A stretch of DNA of 64,000 bases from Pseudolysobacter antarcticus (GTDB lineage: Bacteria; Pseudomonadota; Gammaproteobacteria; Xanthomonadales; Rhodanobacteraceae): NCBI RefSeq assembly GCF_004168365.1, contig NZ_CP035704.1, forward strand, positions 2,604,001 to 2,668,000, given 5' to 3'. Under the pieces are notes generated by a model. The model saw nothing but the letters and a program-made list of their open reading frames with translations, did not search any database and was not told where the DNA came from. This document shows, one piece after another, positions 17,603 through 25,292 of this stretch. The translations under genes and the position numbers were made by a program. Position 1 is the first letter of the stretch. Every line of letters begins with the position of its first letter.

Positions 17603-18526
17603 ATGAGCACGCAGACTTCGCCTGGCTCGGTTGACGCTTACCGTTGCCCCTACTGCCGCATGACCGCGCCGCTGACCGACCGCGCGACGTGCCGTACCTG
17701 CGGCTCGCCCGCGAAGGTGCATGCGTTGGTTTCCGATTCGGGCTGGGAAGAACTGCCCGGTGCCGCGGACATGGCGCAAATCCAGTTCGGTCGTTCGCAT
17801 GTGCAAATCACCGGGACGTTCGTGCCGGTCGCGGACTTCAATCTGCATCCTGGCGACCGCATCTGGTTTTCACACCACAAGCTGACTTTCGCCGAATCGA
17901 GCGTCAAGCTGGCAAACTACAAGGACGGCAAGTCGTTCTTGACGCGCCTGCTCGCAAAGATGGAAAACTTCCAGTTGCAGGCTACCGGGCCGGGGCATGT
18001 GGCCTTGTCGGACAACCACCTTGGCGAAATCGTGTCGCTGCCGCTCGACAAGGGCAAGAGCATGTGGGTGCGCAGCCACACGTTTCTCGCGGCGACCGAC
18101 TCGGTGACGTATTCGCCGACGGCAAACAACCTGTTTTTAAGCGTGCGCAATGGCAATGAGACCGAGACCGAGTACCCGATCGGACGATACGCCGATGTCT
18201 TCTACGCGCCGAACGAACAAGGCTTGCTACTGCTGCATTCGCCAGGCAACACAATGTTTCGCGACTTGAAACCGCACGAAACTGTGTACGTGAAGCCCGA
18301 TGCGTTGCTGTATCGCGACCTGACCGTTTCGACGTTTCTCACCGCCGAATACCCGCATGCGCAGTTCTCGATCTTTGACGGCATATTCGGCAACAACTAC
18401 GCTAACCGCAACCTGTGGCTGAAGCTTAACGGCCCGGGACGCGTTGCTATCTCATCGAAGTACGAAAAAGAATTCAATCCGCCACATCCGATCATCGACG
18501 GCACCGTCGAATTCCTCCGCTGGTAG
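17603..18526 (+). CDS. AIM24-like protein with N-terminal zinc ribbon (copy 2)
   Basis: A 307-residue paralogue of the preceding gene. It shares the N-terminal C4 ribbon (C15, C18, C30, C33), the linker motif VSDSGWEELPG and the body pattern GTFVPVADFNLHPGDRIWF...ATGPGHVALSDNHLGEIV. It carries an insertion near residues 100-120 (KDGKSFLTRLLAKMENFQ) and one near 260-280 (FDGIFGNNYANRNLWLKLNG) that copy 1 lacks. The two genes look like an old tandem duplication that has diverged, which suggests a heteromeric assembly. The ATG at 17603 has a GAGG site overlapping the upstream gene's stop region. The next gene starts 12 bases after its end. Confidence 0.82.
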   Translation: MSTQTSPGSVDAYRCPYCRMTAPLTDRATCRTCGSPAKVHALVSDSGWEELPGAADMAQIQFGRSHVQITGTFVPVADFNLHPGDRIWFSHHKLTFAESSVKLANYKDGKSFLTRLLAKMENFQLQATGPGHVALSDNHLGEIVSLPLDKGKSMWVRSHTFLAATDSVTYSPTANNLFLSVRNGNETETEYPIGRYADVFYAPNEQGLLLLHSPGNTMFRDLKPHETVYVKPDALLYRDLTVSTFLTAEYPHAQFSIFDGIFGNNYANRNLWLKLNGPGRVAISSKYEKEFNPPHPIIDGTVEFLRW

Positions 18527-18538
18527 TCGCAGAACTTT

Positions 18539-19843
18539 ATGCCAAACACATCGCCACCGATTCCACCACCCACTGGGCCGGGTTCACCGCAAGATGTACC
18601 GCCGCCCGCCGGCAGTTTTCCGATCGACCCGTCCACCCTGCCCCCGCCGATTCGTGACGAATTGCAGGCGCCCGATCCGGTCGCCATCAACACGTCCGCC
18701 GCCGAGCTCAAGGACGGCCTCAACCGCTGCCCGAAATGCGGCTCGACCGAGATAAAACAGAAGCCCGGCACCGACCTGCTGATCTGTCTGTATTGCCGCA
18801 ACGAATGGCATGGCGAGGGCGTCGAGGAAGCATTTGGACTTGGCGAAGGCATCGACCAACTCACCGGCACGGTGATGGCGTCCGGTGCGCGCGACATCGC
18901 CGCCGATGCGGCCAGCATGATGACGTTCAAGTGTCCCGGCTGCGGTGCTGAAGTGACAGTCAATACCGCCAACGCGATGACGGCGCGATGTCATTGGTGT
19001 CGCCACGTTTTCGGCGTCAACGAACAAGTGCCCAACGGCGCCGTGCCCGATGCGGTGTTGCCGTTCCACATCAAGAAGGACGATGCCGTCGCGCGCATTC
19101 GCCAGTTCGTGGACAAGCGACAATTGTTCGCGCTGAAGGAATTCAAGGAACAGTTCACGCCCGAGAACGTCGTCGCGGTCTATCTGCCGTATATGATCGT
19201 CGATGGCAACGTCAGCGCCGATGTCGCGGGCCACGCCGAGATCGAAACGCGCCGCTACGAATCGGGCAGCGGCGACGACAAGAAGACCTACTACGACGCC
19301 GATGTATACCAGGTGGATCGGCACGTGGACTTCACCGTGGATGATTTGCCGCTGGAATCTTCCGCCGAACGCGGCAATCTGGATACGCGCACCAACACCA
19401 ACAACATCATCAATACGATCCTGCCGTTCGACACCAAAAACGCGGTGAAGTGGAATGCGTCCTACTTGGCCGGCATCAGCTCGGAAAAGCGCGACCTGGA
19501 CGTGGAAAAACTGCGTCCGCATCTCGAAGACGAGTTGCTGTCGATCGCGCGCGCCCAAGTCCAAAAATCGGTGGGCCGTTATGATCGCGGCGTGCGCTGG
19601 GAGCAGGAACACCTCAGCGTACACGGCACACGCTGGGTGGCCATGTACCTGCCGGTATGGCTGTATTCGTACCACCAGCCCGGGCCGAACGGCGGCATGC
19701 TGCACTACATTGCCGTGAACGGTCGCACCGGCAAAACCATGGGCAGCGTGCCGGTGCAGCACTGGAAACTGCTCGCAGCCGCGCTCACCGTCGGCACGTT
19801 TCTCGAAGTCATCTCACTCTTTTTCCTGAGGCACTCGTCATGA
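18539..19843 (+). CDS. Membrane protein with two TFIIB-like zinc ribbons (YdjG-like)
   Basis: A 434-residue protein. A Pro-rich N-terminus (to about residue 50) precedes zinc ribbon 1 (C64, C67, C83, C86) and ribbon 2 (C132, C135, C151, C154). The middle is a beta-rich domain with AVLPFHIKKDDAVARIRQFV and VAVYLPYMIVDGNVSADVAG. A C-terminal membrane helix lies at about 410-430 (LLAAALTVGTFLEVISLFFL). This layout matches zinc-ribbon membrane proteins of the B. subtilis YdjG type, which take part in PspA recruitment. Its stop overlaps the start of the next gene (ATGA), so the two are coupled. The topology implies a large cytoplasmic part anchored at the C-terminus. Confidence 0.82.
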   Translation: MPNTSPPIPPPTGPGSPQDVPPPAGSFPIDPSTLPPPIRDELQAPDPVAINTSAAELKDGLNRCPKCGSTEIKQKPGTDLLICLYCRNEWHGEGVEEAFGLGEGIDQLTGTVMASGARDIAADAASMMTFKCPGCGAEVTVNTANAMTARCHWCRHVFGVNEQVPNGAVPDAVLPFHIKKDDAVARIRQFVDKRQLFALKEFKEQFTPENVVAVYLPYMIVDGNVSADVAGHAEIETRRYESGSGDDKKTYYDADVYQVDRHVDFTVDDLPLESSAERGNLDTRTNTNNIINTILPFDTKNAVKWNASYLAGISSEKRDLDVEKLRPHLEDELLSIARAQVQKSVGRYDRGVRWEQEHLSVHGTRWVAMYLPVWLYSYHQPGPNGGMLHYIAVNGRTGKTMGSVPVQHWKLLAAALTVGTFLEVISLFFLRHSS

Positions 19844-20100
19844 GTCACGATGGTGGAATGTGGTTGCTCGCAATCGGCCCTGCCGGCGCCGCCGGGCTGT
19901 ATTGGGGCTTGTACCGGTACTATCGCAACACTGACAAATCGCATGACTTCGAACACGAGACAGCGGTCGAGGCCAAACCGATTACCGGATCGGAGAAGAA
20001 AGTTGGCGAGGTGAAGGGAACGCAAGAAACGCGCATCGACGGCGATAATGTGGCCGCGTACCGCAAGCGCGTGCAGCGGATTCAAGACAACACCAGTTAA
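19840..20100 (+). CDS. Small single-pass membrane protein
   Basis: An 86-residue protein starting inside the stop codon of the upstream gene (ATGA overlap), which implies translational coupling. Residues 7-24 (WLLAIGPAGAAGLYWGLY) form one membrane helix. The rest is charged and probably cytoplasmic (FEHETAVEAKPITGSEKKVG, ending with DNVAAYRKRVQRIQDNTS). I do not recognise a family. Position at the end of the SPFH/AIM24/zinc-ribbon operon and the coupling suggest it is a membrane subunit or anchor of that assembly. A strong terminator-like hairpin follows within 20 bases, marking the operon end. Confidence 0.72.
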   Translation: MSHDGGMWLLAIGPAGAAGLYWGLYRYYRNTDKSHDFEHETAVEAKPITGSEKKVGEVKGTQETRIDGDNVAAYRKRVQRIQDNTS

Positions 20101-20116
20101 GCGATCTGGTGAGCCA

Positions 20117-20187
20117 GGCCAGAGCGACTACCGTCGAGACAGTTCGATCCACGAACGTGTTCAAACGGTAGTTACTCTGGCCTTTTT
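20117..20187 (+). terminator. Long-stem terminator closing the SPFH/AIM24 operon
   Basis: The 18-base arm 20117-20134 pairs with 20165-20182 at 16 of 18 positions, and TTTTT follows at 20183-20187. The 30-base interior contains a smaller hairpin (GTTCG...CGAAC). It lies 17 bases after the last stop codon of the operon and before the OmpA-family gene, so it fits a rho-independent terminator with a branched head. Confidence 0.75.
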
Positions 20188-20234
20188 ATTGCCGATGAAA
20201 TTGCATTCCCATCCAACGACCGTTGCCTGTGACC

Positions 20235-21488
20235 ATGACAAAAATGAAATCTATCGCCGCCATGATGTTCGGCATCTGCCTGATGTTGATCAGCCCCGCT
20301 TACGCTCAGAAAAATGCAAAGCCCGCAGCGCCGACGCTGCCTGCGTATTTCACGCTGCCGGCGAGTTTCGGCATTGCCAGTGGCGGTAGTGGCATCACCT
20401 TCGAGGATTTTGGCGAGTCCGAGTTTTATCAGCCCGGTAGCGATGATGCGATCGTCAAACAGGGCAAGCATTGGTATGCGCCGCTGGAACTGAAAAACCC
20501 GCCGAGCGGCATCGAAGGCAAAGCCATCTGGGCGCAACTGAAACCGGCGCTGCTCGCTAGCGGCTGGACGATCCCGATCGAATACGACTCCAATCCGTTT
20601 TCGGCGATGATGCGTTATCAAAAAGATGGTCGGGATGTCTGGGGCTACATCAAGGTTTTTGGCAGTGACGACATGCGGCTGAATATCGTCGAGATCGCTC
20701 AGGCGGCGAGCTTGCTGACGATCAATCCGCCCGCCGCCGCGCCGGAAAAATTCGCCGCTGAGAAAGGTGACTTTCCGTATTTGCCGCCGCTGACCGGATC
20801 AACCTTCAAAAGCGGCGCGCATGATCCCGGCACAATGGAAGTTGCCCTGCCCGGTTCGGATGAAGTACAGGTGGTTGGCAGCGGTTTTATCGTCAAGTAT
20901 TACGCCAATCTGCCGACGGTTTCGACGGTTGCTTTTATCAACGCGTATCACGATGCGCTCATCAAAGCCGGCTGGACCATCCTCTCGCAGAATCACGGCT
21001 CGGACGCCACGCTAACCGCGCATTACGCCGCGCACGGCCGCGATCTCTGGGCCTATCTGCACATGGGCGGTGAAGAATATTCGATCAAGGTCGCCGATGT
21101 GGGTAGCAACGATGACCTCGCCCGCCAATTGACCAAGGATTGCCACGCGGCGCTCTACGGCGTGCTATTTGATTTCAACAAAGCCACCCTGAAAGCGGAA
21201 TCGGACGGCGCGCTGCAACGTGTGCTGGCCTTGCTGCAACAAGACGCAACCCTCAAGCTCGAAGTGCAAGGGCATACCGACAATGTCGGCGGCGACGACT
21301 ACAACCGGAAATTATCCGACGCGCGCGCCAGCGCCGTTCTGGCCTGGCTCGTGCAACACGGTATCGCCGCCAATCGCCTTTCATTCAAAGGCTACGGCAA
21401 GACGGTGCCTGTGGCGAGCAATGACACGGATGCAGGCCGCGCGCGAAATCGTCGTGTCGAAATTGCCAAGCCAGGATGCGCGAAATAG
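20235..21488 (+). CDS. OmpA-family outer-membrane/peptidoglycan-binding protein
   Basis: A 417-residue exported protein. The ATG at 20235 begins a signal peptide ending near ISPAYAQ; there is no strong ribosome site, and an ATG at 20244 is possible. Two related N-terminal segments (PALLASGWTIPIEYDSNPFS...GRDVWGYIKVFG and DALIKAGWTILSQNHGSDAT...GRDLWAYLHMGG) form an internal repeat. The C-terminal OmpA domain (from about residue 300) has the expected core LYGVLFDFNKATLKAESDGA and VQGHTDNVGGDDYNRKLSDARA, finishing GRARNRRVEIAKPGC. That domain binds peptidoglycan through conserved Asp and Arg, which are present. It is probably a cell-envelope tether; the repeat domain is unnamed. Confidence 0.85.
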   Translation: MTKMKSIAAMMFGICLMLISPAYAQKNAKPAAPTLPAYFTLPASFGIASGGSGITFEDFGESEFYQPGSDDAIVKQGKHWYAPLELKNPPSGIEGKAIWAQLKPALLASGWTIPIEYDSNPFSAMMRYQKDGRDVWGYIKVFGSDDMRLNIVEIAQAASLLTINPPAAAPEKFAAEKGDFPYLPPLTGSTFKSGAHDPGTMEVALPGSDEVQVVGSGFIVKYYANLPTVSTVAFINAYHDALIKAGWTILSQNHGSDATLTAHYAAHGRDLWAYLHMGGEEYSIKVADVGSNDDLARQLTKDCHAALYGVLFDFNKATLKAESDGALQRVLALLQQDATLKLEVQGHTDNVGGDDYNRKLSDARASAVLAWLVQHGIAANRLSFKGYGKTVPVASNDTDAGRARNRRVEIAKPGCAK

Positions 21489-21601
21489 CGATCAGGTTTT
21501 ATCAGATCATCGCAGCGCGTAAGCGTGCTTTTGATACGCGGAAACCTAACCGGAGCGTGGCTACATGCTCCGGCTCGGTTTCCGATTGTCAGGCTGACAT
21601 T

Positions 21602-22012
21602 CTTTGTTTAGCCGGGACGATGCAGGGCGCAGAGCTTGTTGCCGTCGGGATCACGCACATAGGCCAGGTGCAGCGCGCCCATCGGGCTTTCACGCAAACC
21701 GGGGGGCGCTTCGATCGACGTGCCGCCGTTCGCTACGGCGACATCATGAAACTTTTGTACTTGTTCGAGTGAGTCGCACTTGAAGCCGATCGTGCCACCG
21801 TTGGCACAGGTGGCCGTATCGTTATTGATCGGCTGACTCACGCAAAATGTGCCAGCGTCGTGGCGATAGAAAAGCCGCGTGTGGCCGGTCTTTGCGTCGT
21901 TGCGCAGCGGCGCGCCTACGCCGAGTACGGCGAGCACCGCATCGTAGAAATGCTTTGAGCGCTCGATATCGTTGGACCCGACCATGATGTGACTGAACAT
22001 GTGTTTGCTCCT
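21602..22012. repeat. Direct repeat copy 1 (VOC gene)
   Basis: This segment is nearly identical, without indels, to 22753-23163, at a constant offset of 1,151 bases. It covers the whole VOC gene and about ten bases on each side. Similarity fades gradually beyond the upstream end, so the original duplication was probably longer. Confidence 0.85.
21608..22000 (-). CDS. VOC-family (glyoxalase-like) protein, intact copy
   Basis: A 130-residue protein with the VOC pattern: MFSHIMVGSNDIERSKHFYD opens the fold with a metal-type histidine at position 4, and the last strand is HLAYVRDPDGNKLCALHR. Such proteins include glyoxalases, dioxygenases and fosfomycin/bleomycin-resistance proteins; the substrate is not inferable. 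This copy is intact. A second copy at 22759-23151 has the same length but a premature stop. The two flank the maleylacetoacetate-isomerase-like gene, all three on the minus strand, so a tandem duplication around or into that gene is likely. Confidence 0.85.
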   Translation of the reverse strand: MFSHIMVGSNDIERSKHFYDAVLAVLGVGAPLRNDAKTGHTRLFYRHDAGTFCVSQPINNDTATCANGGTIGFKCDSLEQVQKFHDVAVANGGTSIEAPPGLRESPMGALHLAYVRDPDGNKLCALHRPG

Positions 22013-22064
22013 GGTTGACCGGCGCGCTGCCGGGTTTGGTTTCGTGGAATAGTGGTGTCGTATT

Positions 22065-22715
22065 TCAGACTCGCGATTCTACAGGCGCGCCCAATTGCAA
22101 GCGCGGGTGCGCGGCGGCGAACGCAGGTATCGCAAACAGGCTTTCGCCTACCGCGGCGATTTTTGGAAACTCCGCAAGATCCACACCAAAACGCGCGACG
22201 CCAATCAAATGGCTTGCCAGCGCGAGGTCGGCGATGCTCAGCGCCTCGCCGTGGCAGCGCGTGGCGCCCGGTGCCAGTTGCGCTTCGTACGCGACAAGGC
22301 CCTCGCGAAACCAGTGTGCAGCCCAGGCACGCCCGGCGGCGTCATTCGATCCGAATTGTTTCACGAGTTGCGCCTGCACGCGTGGCACCACCAGCGGATG
22401 TGTGTCCGCAGCCGTCAGCAGAAACAGCGAACGCACAATGGCGCGCCCTTCCGCGTCGGGCGGCAGCAGCGGCGGCGTTGGGTAGGTATCTTCCAGCCAT
22501 TCCAAAATGGCCAAGCTTTGTGTGAGTGGCTGGCGCGTGCCGCCTTCCAACGCCGGAACCGCCCCGGCCGGATTGAGCTTGCGGAACTCAGGCGAGTTCT
22601 GCTCGCCCTTGCTTAGATCATGGGCGCGCTCTTCAAATACGACGCCCTTCAAATCAAGGGCAATGCGAACGCGGTAAGTGGCCAGAGACAGCCAGAAGGA
22701 ATGAAGGATCAACAT
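22065..22715 (-). CDS. Maleylacetoacetate isomerase-like zeta-class glutathione S-transferase
   Basis: A 216-residue GST. The N-terminal thioredoxin-like domain opens LHSFWLSLATYRVRIALDLK, corresponding to the zeta-class signature, and continues GEQNSPEFRKLNPAGAVPAL and LTQSLAILEWLEDTYP. The helical C-terminal domain follows (NDAAGRAWAAHWFREGL, SIADLALASHLIGVARFGVD). The catalytic SSxS motif of zeta GSTs appears here as SLAT: the first Ser is kept, the second is Leu. Zeta GSTs isomerise maleylacetoacetate in tyrosine breakdown, but no hmgA or fahA neighbour is visible, so the activity is uncertain. It lies between the two VOC copies. Confidence 0.82.
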   Translation of the reverse strand: MLILHSFWLSLATYRVRIALDLKGVVFEERAHDLSKGEQNSPEFRKLNPAGAVPALEGGTRQPLTQSLAILEWLEDTYPTPPLLPPDAEGRAIVRSLFLLTAADTHPLVVPRVQAQLVKQFGSNDAAGRAWAAHWFREGLVAYEAQLAPGATRCHGEALSIADLALASHLIGVARFGVDLAEFPKIAAVGESLFAIPAFAAAHPRLQLGAPVESRV

Positions 22716-22752
22716 GGGTTACTTGTATTCCGGTTTTTTGCGTATTGACCGA

Positions 22753-23163
22753 CTTTGTTTAGACGGGACGATGCAGGGCGCAGAGTTTGTTGCCGTCGGG
22801 GTCACGCACATAGGCCAGGTGCAGCGCGCCCATCGGGCTTTCGCGCAAACCGGGCGGCGCTTCGATCAAGGTGCCGCCGTGCGCTACGGCGACGTCATGA
22901 AACTTTTGTACTTGTTGGAGTGAATCGCACTTGAAACCGATCGTGCCGCCGTTGGCACAGGTGGCCGTATCGTTGTTGATCGGCTGACTGACGCAGAACG
23001 TGCCAGCGTCGTGGCGATAGAAAAGCCGCGTGTGGCCGGTCTTTGCATCGTTGCGCAGCGGCGCACCTACGCCGAGTACAGCGAGCACCGCATCATAGAA
23101 ATGCTTTCAGCGCTCGATATCGTTGGACCCGACCATGATGTGACTGAACATGTGTTTGCTCCT
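22753..23163. repeat. Direct repeat copy 2 (broken VOC gene)
   Basis: This is the second copy of the segment at 21602-22012, with scattered single-base differences. One of these differences makes the stop codon described for the VOC pseudogene. Confidence 0.85.
22759..23151 (-). pseudogene. VOC-family protein, copy inactivated by a nonsense codon
   Basis: The reading frame is collinear with the intact copy at 21608-22000 and has the same 131-codon length. Codon 15 is TGA (plus-strand bases 23107-23109) where the intact copy has TCA, so a C-to-G change ends translation after MFSHIMVGSNDIER. Downstream codons are well preserved, suggesting recent loss. A GTG at 23088 could allow re-initiation of a 109-residue fragment, but this would lack the first strand and the metal-type histidine. 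Confidence 0.8.
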
Positions 23164-23246
23164 TAGTGTACGGCGCCGTGCCGGATTTCGATAAACGCTG
23201 AGGGCTGTCTTCTATCCCTGCCCTCCGATGACATCGTAACTATTAG

Positions 23247-24314
23247 CTAGATAACGTGCCCCGCAGCTTCAAATTTCCTTCGAAGTGCGACAAATAAAGC
23301 CTGGGATTGAACTGGCGATACGCTGTTACCAATCATTCGAAAGCTGTGCCAAATCGTAGGATGAAATCTGAACAAATCGGGGAAACCTTGCAATCTTGCG
23401 GCTTCTCGCACGGTAATAACGCGTGGCTCTTCTGGATGGAGGGGTCTAACCGACTGAAATGACCCCCTATCGGACCCTGTCCCAGCCCGTAAAGTAGGAC
23501 ACTGGCCTTCCCAACGAAGTCTTACATGCCTGCCAATCGTATCGGTTCCGCCAGGAATAACTTCCGAGAATCTTTTTATTACATGCTCGGCGTGGACTGT
23601 CTTCCGGTTGCCGCTAAAAATCCCTTCTCTATTTCTTAGGTTTGATGCGTAAGGGCCAAATTTAATACGATCTTTAATTCGCCAAATATCAAATCCTTCA
23701 TCATCTCCAACAAACTTCGCACCAGCAAGATCAGATATCGCTGAGTGAACGTTTTGTGCTGGCATCCTAAGTTCATCAATATCTTGCGTCGAAATAGCAT
23801 CACTAAATTCAGAAGCGATGCCGATGACAAAAAGTCGACGGCGTCGCGTAGCAGCGCCAAAATCCGACGCATCCATGATCAATGGACCAAGAATATTATA
23901 ATCTTTCGCGACAATCCCAATCGCACTATCTAACTCAAATTTGGCATCTTCGTAACTCAATCCAACAACGTTTTCCATTATAAAGAATGGTGGCATTATT
24001 TCAGAAACCAGCCTAAAAAAATGGAAAAGCAACTTTCTTCTTGGATCATCAAACTCTCTACGTCCTATAGAGCTAAAGCCTTGACATGGAGGTCCACCAA
24101 AAATTCCACCTACCTCACTGCCAATCATCTTCTTGATCTCCGCTCCTGATAGCTTCGCTATATCAGTCAAGACTAGCTTCGAGCTCGGAAAATTATAATT
24201 GTAAGAAGAAGTCAATATTGGATCCAAGTCAAAGGCAAGTGGCACAGAAAATCCGGCCCGATGCGCACCAAGAGAAAAACCCCCGCACCCACTGAATAAA
24301 TCGACTAATTTCAT
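23247..24314 (-). CDS. DNA (cytosine-5) methyltransferase
   Basis: A 355-residue C5-cytosine DNA methyltransferase with the motifs in order: motif I DLFSGCGGFS (5-14), the catalytic Cys77 in GGPPCQGFS, ENV at 114-116, and motif VIII RRRRLFVIG (157-165). Motifs IX and X are near the C-terminus (AARLQGFPDLF, GNSVSPVQ). The region between VIII and IX, which reads the target, is short. It transfers a methyl group from SAM to C5 of cytosine in an unknown sequence. It is the last gene of an AT-rich three-gene operon, 33 bases after the methyltransferase-like gene. No cognate restriction endonuclease is recognisable beside it. Codon and base use differ from the flanking genes, a sign of horizontal transfer. 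Confidence 0.92.
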   Translation of the reverse strand: MKLVDLFSGCGGFSLGAHRAGFSVPLAFDLDPILTSSYNYNFPSSKLVLTDIAKLSGAEIKKMIGSEVGGIFGGPPCQGFSSIGRREFDDPRRKLLFHFFRLVSEIMPPFFIMENVVGLSYEDAKFELDSAIGIVAKDYNILGPLIMDASDFGAATRRRRLFVIGIASEFSDAISTQDIDELRMPAQNVHSAISDLAGAKFVGDDEGFDIWRIKDRIKFGPYASNLRNREGIFSGNRKTVHAEHVIKRFSEVIPGGTDTIGRHVRLRWEGQCPTLRAGTGSDRGSFQSVRPLHPEEPRVITVREAARLQGFPDLFRFHPTIWHSFRMIGNSVSPVQSQALFVALRRKFEAAGHVI

Positions 24315-24347
24315 TTTATTAAATTTTATTTCTATGCCGAACGAAAA

Positions 24348-25292
24348 CTAAGAAACAACCTGTGCAAAAGAAGGATAAAATCGATAAAATTTCTGAAAAG
24401 CTTCAATCTGATCATCATCTAAATCAAATCCAAGCTGTTGCACTATATTTCTATCTAGGGGCACGTGCGAAGGCAACTCTGCCTGAAGTGCTGTGGACTC
24501 TTTCGTTGTTAGATGAGGTGCGACGATAGTTCCGCTGACCATTCCCGACCATTCATCAGCCTTAATCGTAGTTTTAACTACATCAACATTCTCACGCCTA
24601 GGAAGCACTCCACCAACTGTAACCATTGGCGTCTGATCACGGTAAGCCATACGAAACGAGGGCACAAATCCACCAGGACGCGCAACTTGTGCAGCTGCCG
24701 ATTTCATAAAATCAAGAACTAAACTTGCCATTAAATCAGGCAGAACAGCATCTTGAAAATCATCTATAACCTTGGTATCTGGAACCACGTCTCCAAGCAA
24801 AATTTTTATTCTTTTATGCCTATGTTTTGGCTTCCCATAGTTACCACCAATACATTTAAAGGTAACAAGAAACACACTATCAGCCGGAAGCATCTCAATT
24901 GCTAAGCGAATGTCTTCTACAGAAGATTCGCTCAACGCTTTATCGTAATCCAGCCACATCATCCACGGGCGATCCCGATATTCTGCATCTCCATACATTG
25001 TTGGCAAAATTTCATACGAGTAGCCCTTTTTTATTTTAACGGTTCTAAAAGGGCAGTTAAACAATGCTCTAACATAACCTACCGGGTCAACTTCAATTGA
25101 AACCATTTCTTGAACACTTAAACTTCTGTGTGCGAGATGAAAATCAGTGAACCAAATGGAACCGAAGCCGACATATAACAAATTTTTATAATCTAACTTT
25201 CCTTGCAGAGTTCGAACCCCGTCAAACGCCAAAGCTCGCTGGATACTTTTGCTAGGGCGCAAGCTATAATTTACCAAGTTGAAAGATGCCAT
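24348..25292 (-). CDS. Methyltransferase-like (Rossmann-fold) protein of a defence-type operon
   Basis: A 314-residue protein. The ATG at 25292 shares its first base with the upstream gene's stop (TGATG), so the two are coupled. Residues 38-51 (LLYVGFGSIWFTDF) look like the glycine loop of a class I SAM-methyltransferase, SIEVD at 65-69 the acidic residue after strand 2, and WMMWLDYDKAL at 110-120 a strand-4 region ending in D-Y-D. SVFLVTFK at 139-146 would be strand 5. I infer a SAM-binding fold, possibly the Methyltransf_35 type of putative O-methyltransferase, but not the target. The operon partners are a GHKL ATPase and a DNA methyltransferase. The gene is AT-rich like its neighbours. Confidence 0.72.
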   Translation of the reverse strand: MASFNLVNYSLRPSKSIQRALAFDGVRTLQGKLDYKNLLYVGFGSIWFTDFHLAHRSLSVQEMVSIEVDPVGYVRALFNCPFRTVKIKKGYSYEILPTMYGDAEYRDRPWMMWLDYDKALSESSVEDIRLAIEMLPADSVFLVTFKCIGGNYGKPKHRHKRIKILLGDVVPDTKVIDDFQDAVLPDLMASLVLDFMKSAAAQVARPGGFVPSFRMAYRDQTPMVTVGGVLPRRENVDVVKTTIKADEWSGMVSGTIVAPHLTTKESTALQAELPSHVPLDRNIVQQLGFDLDDDQIEAFQKFYRFYPSFAQVVS

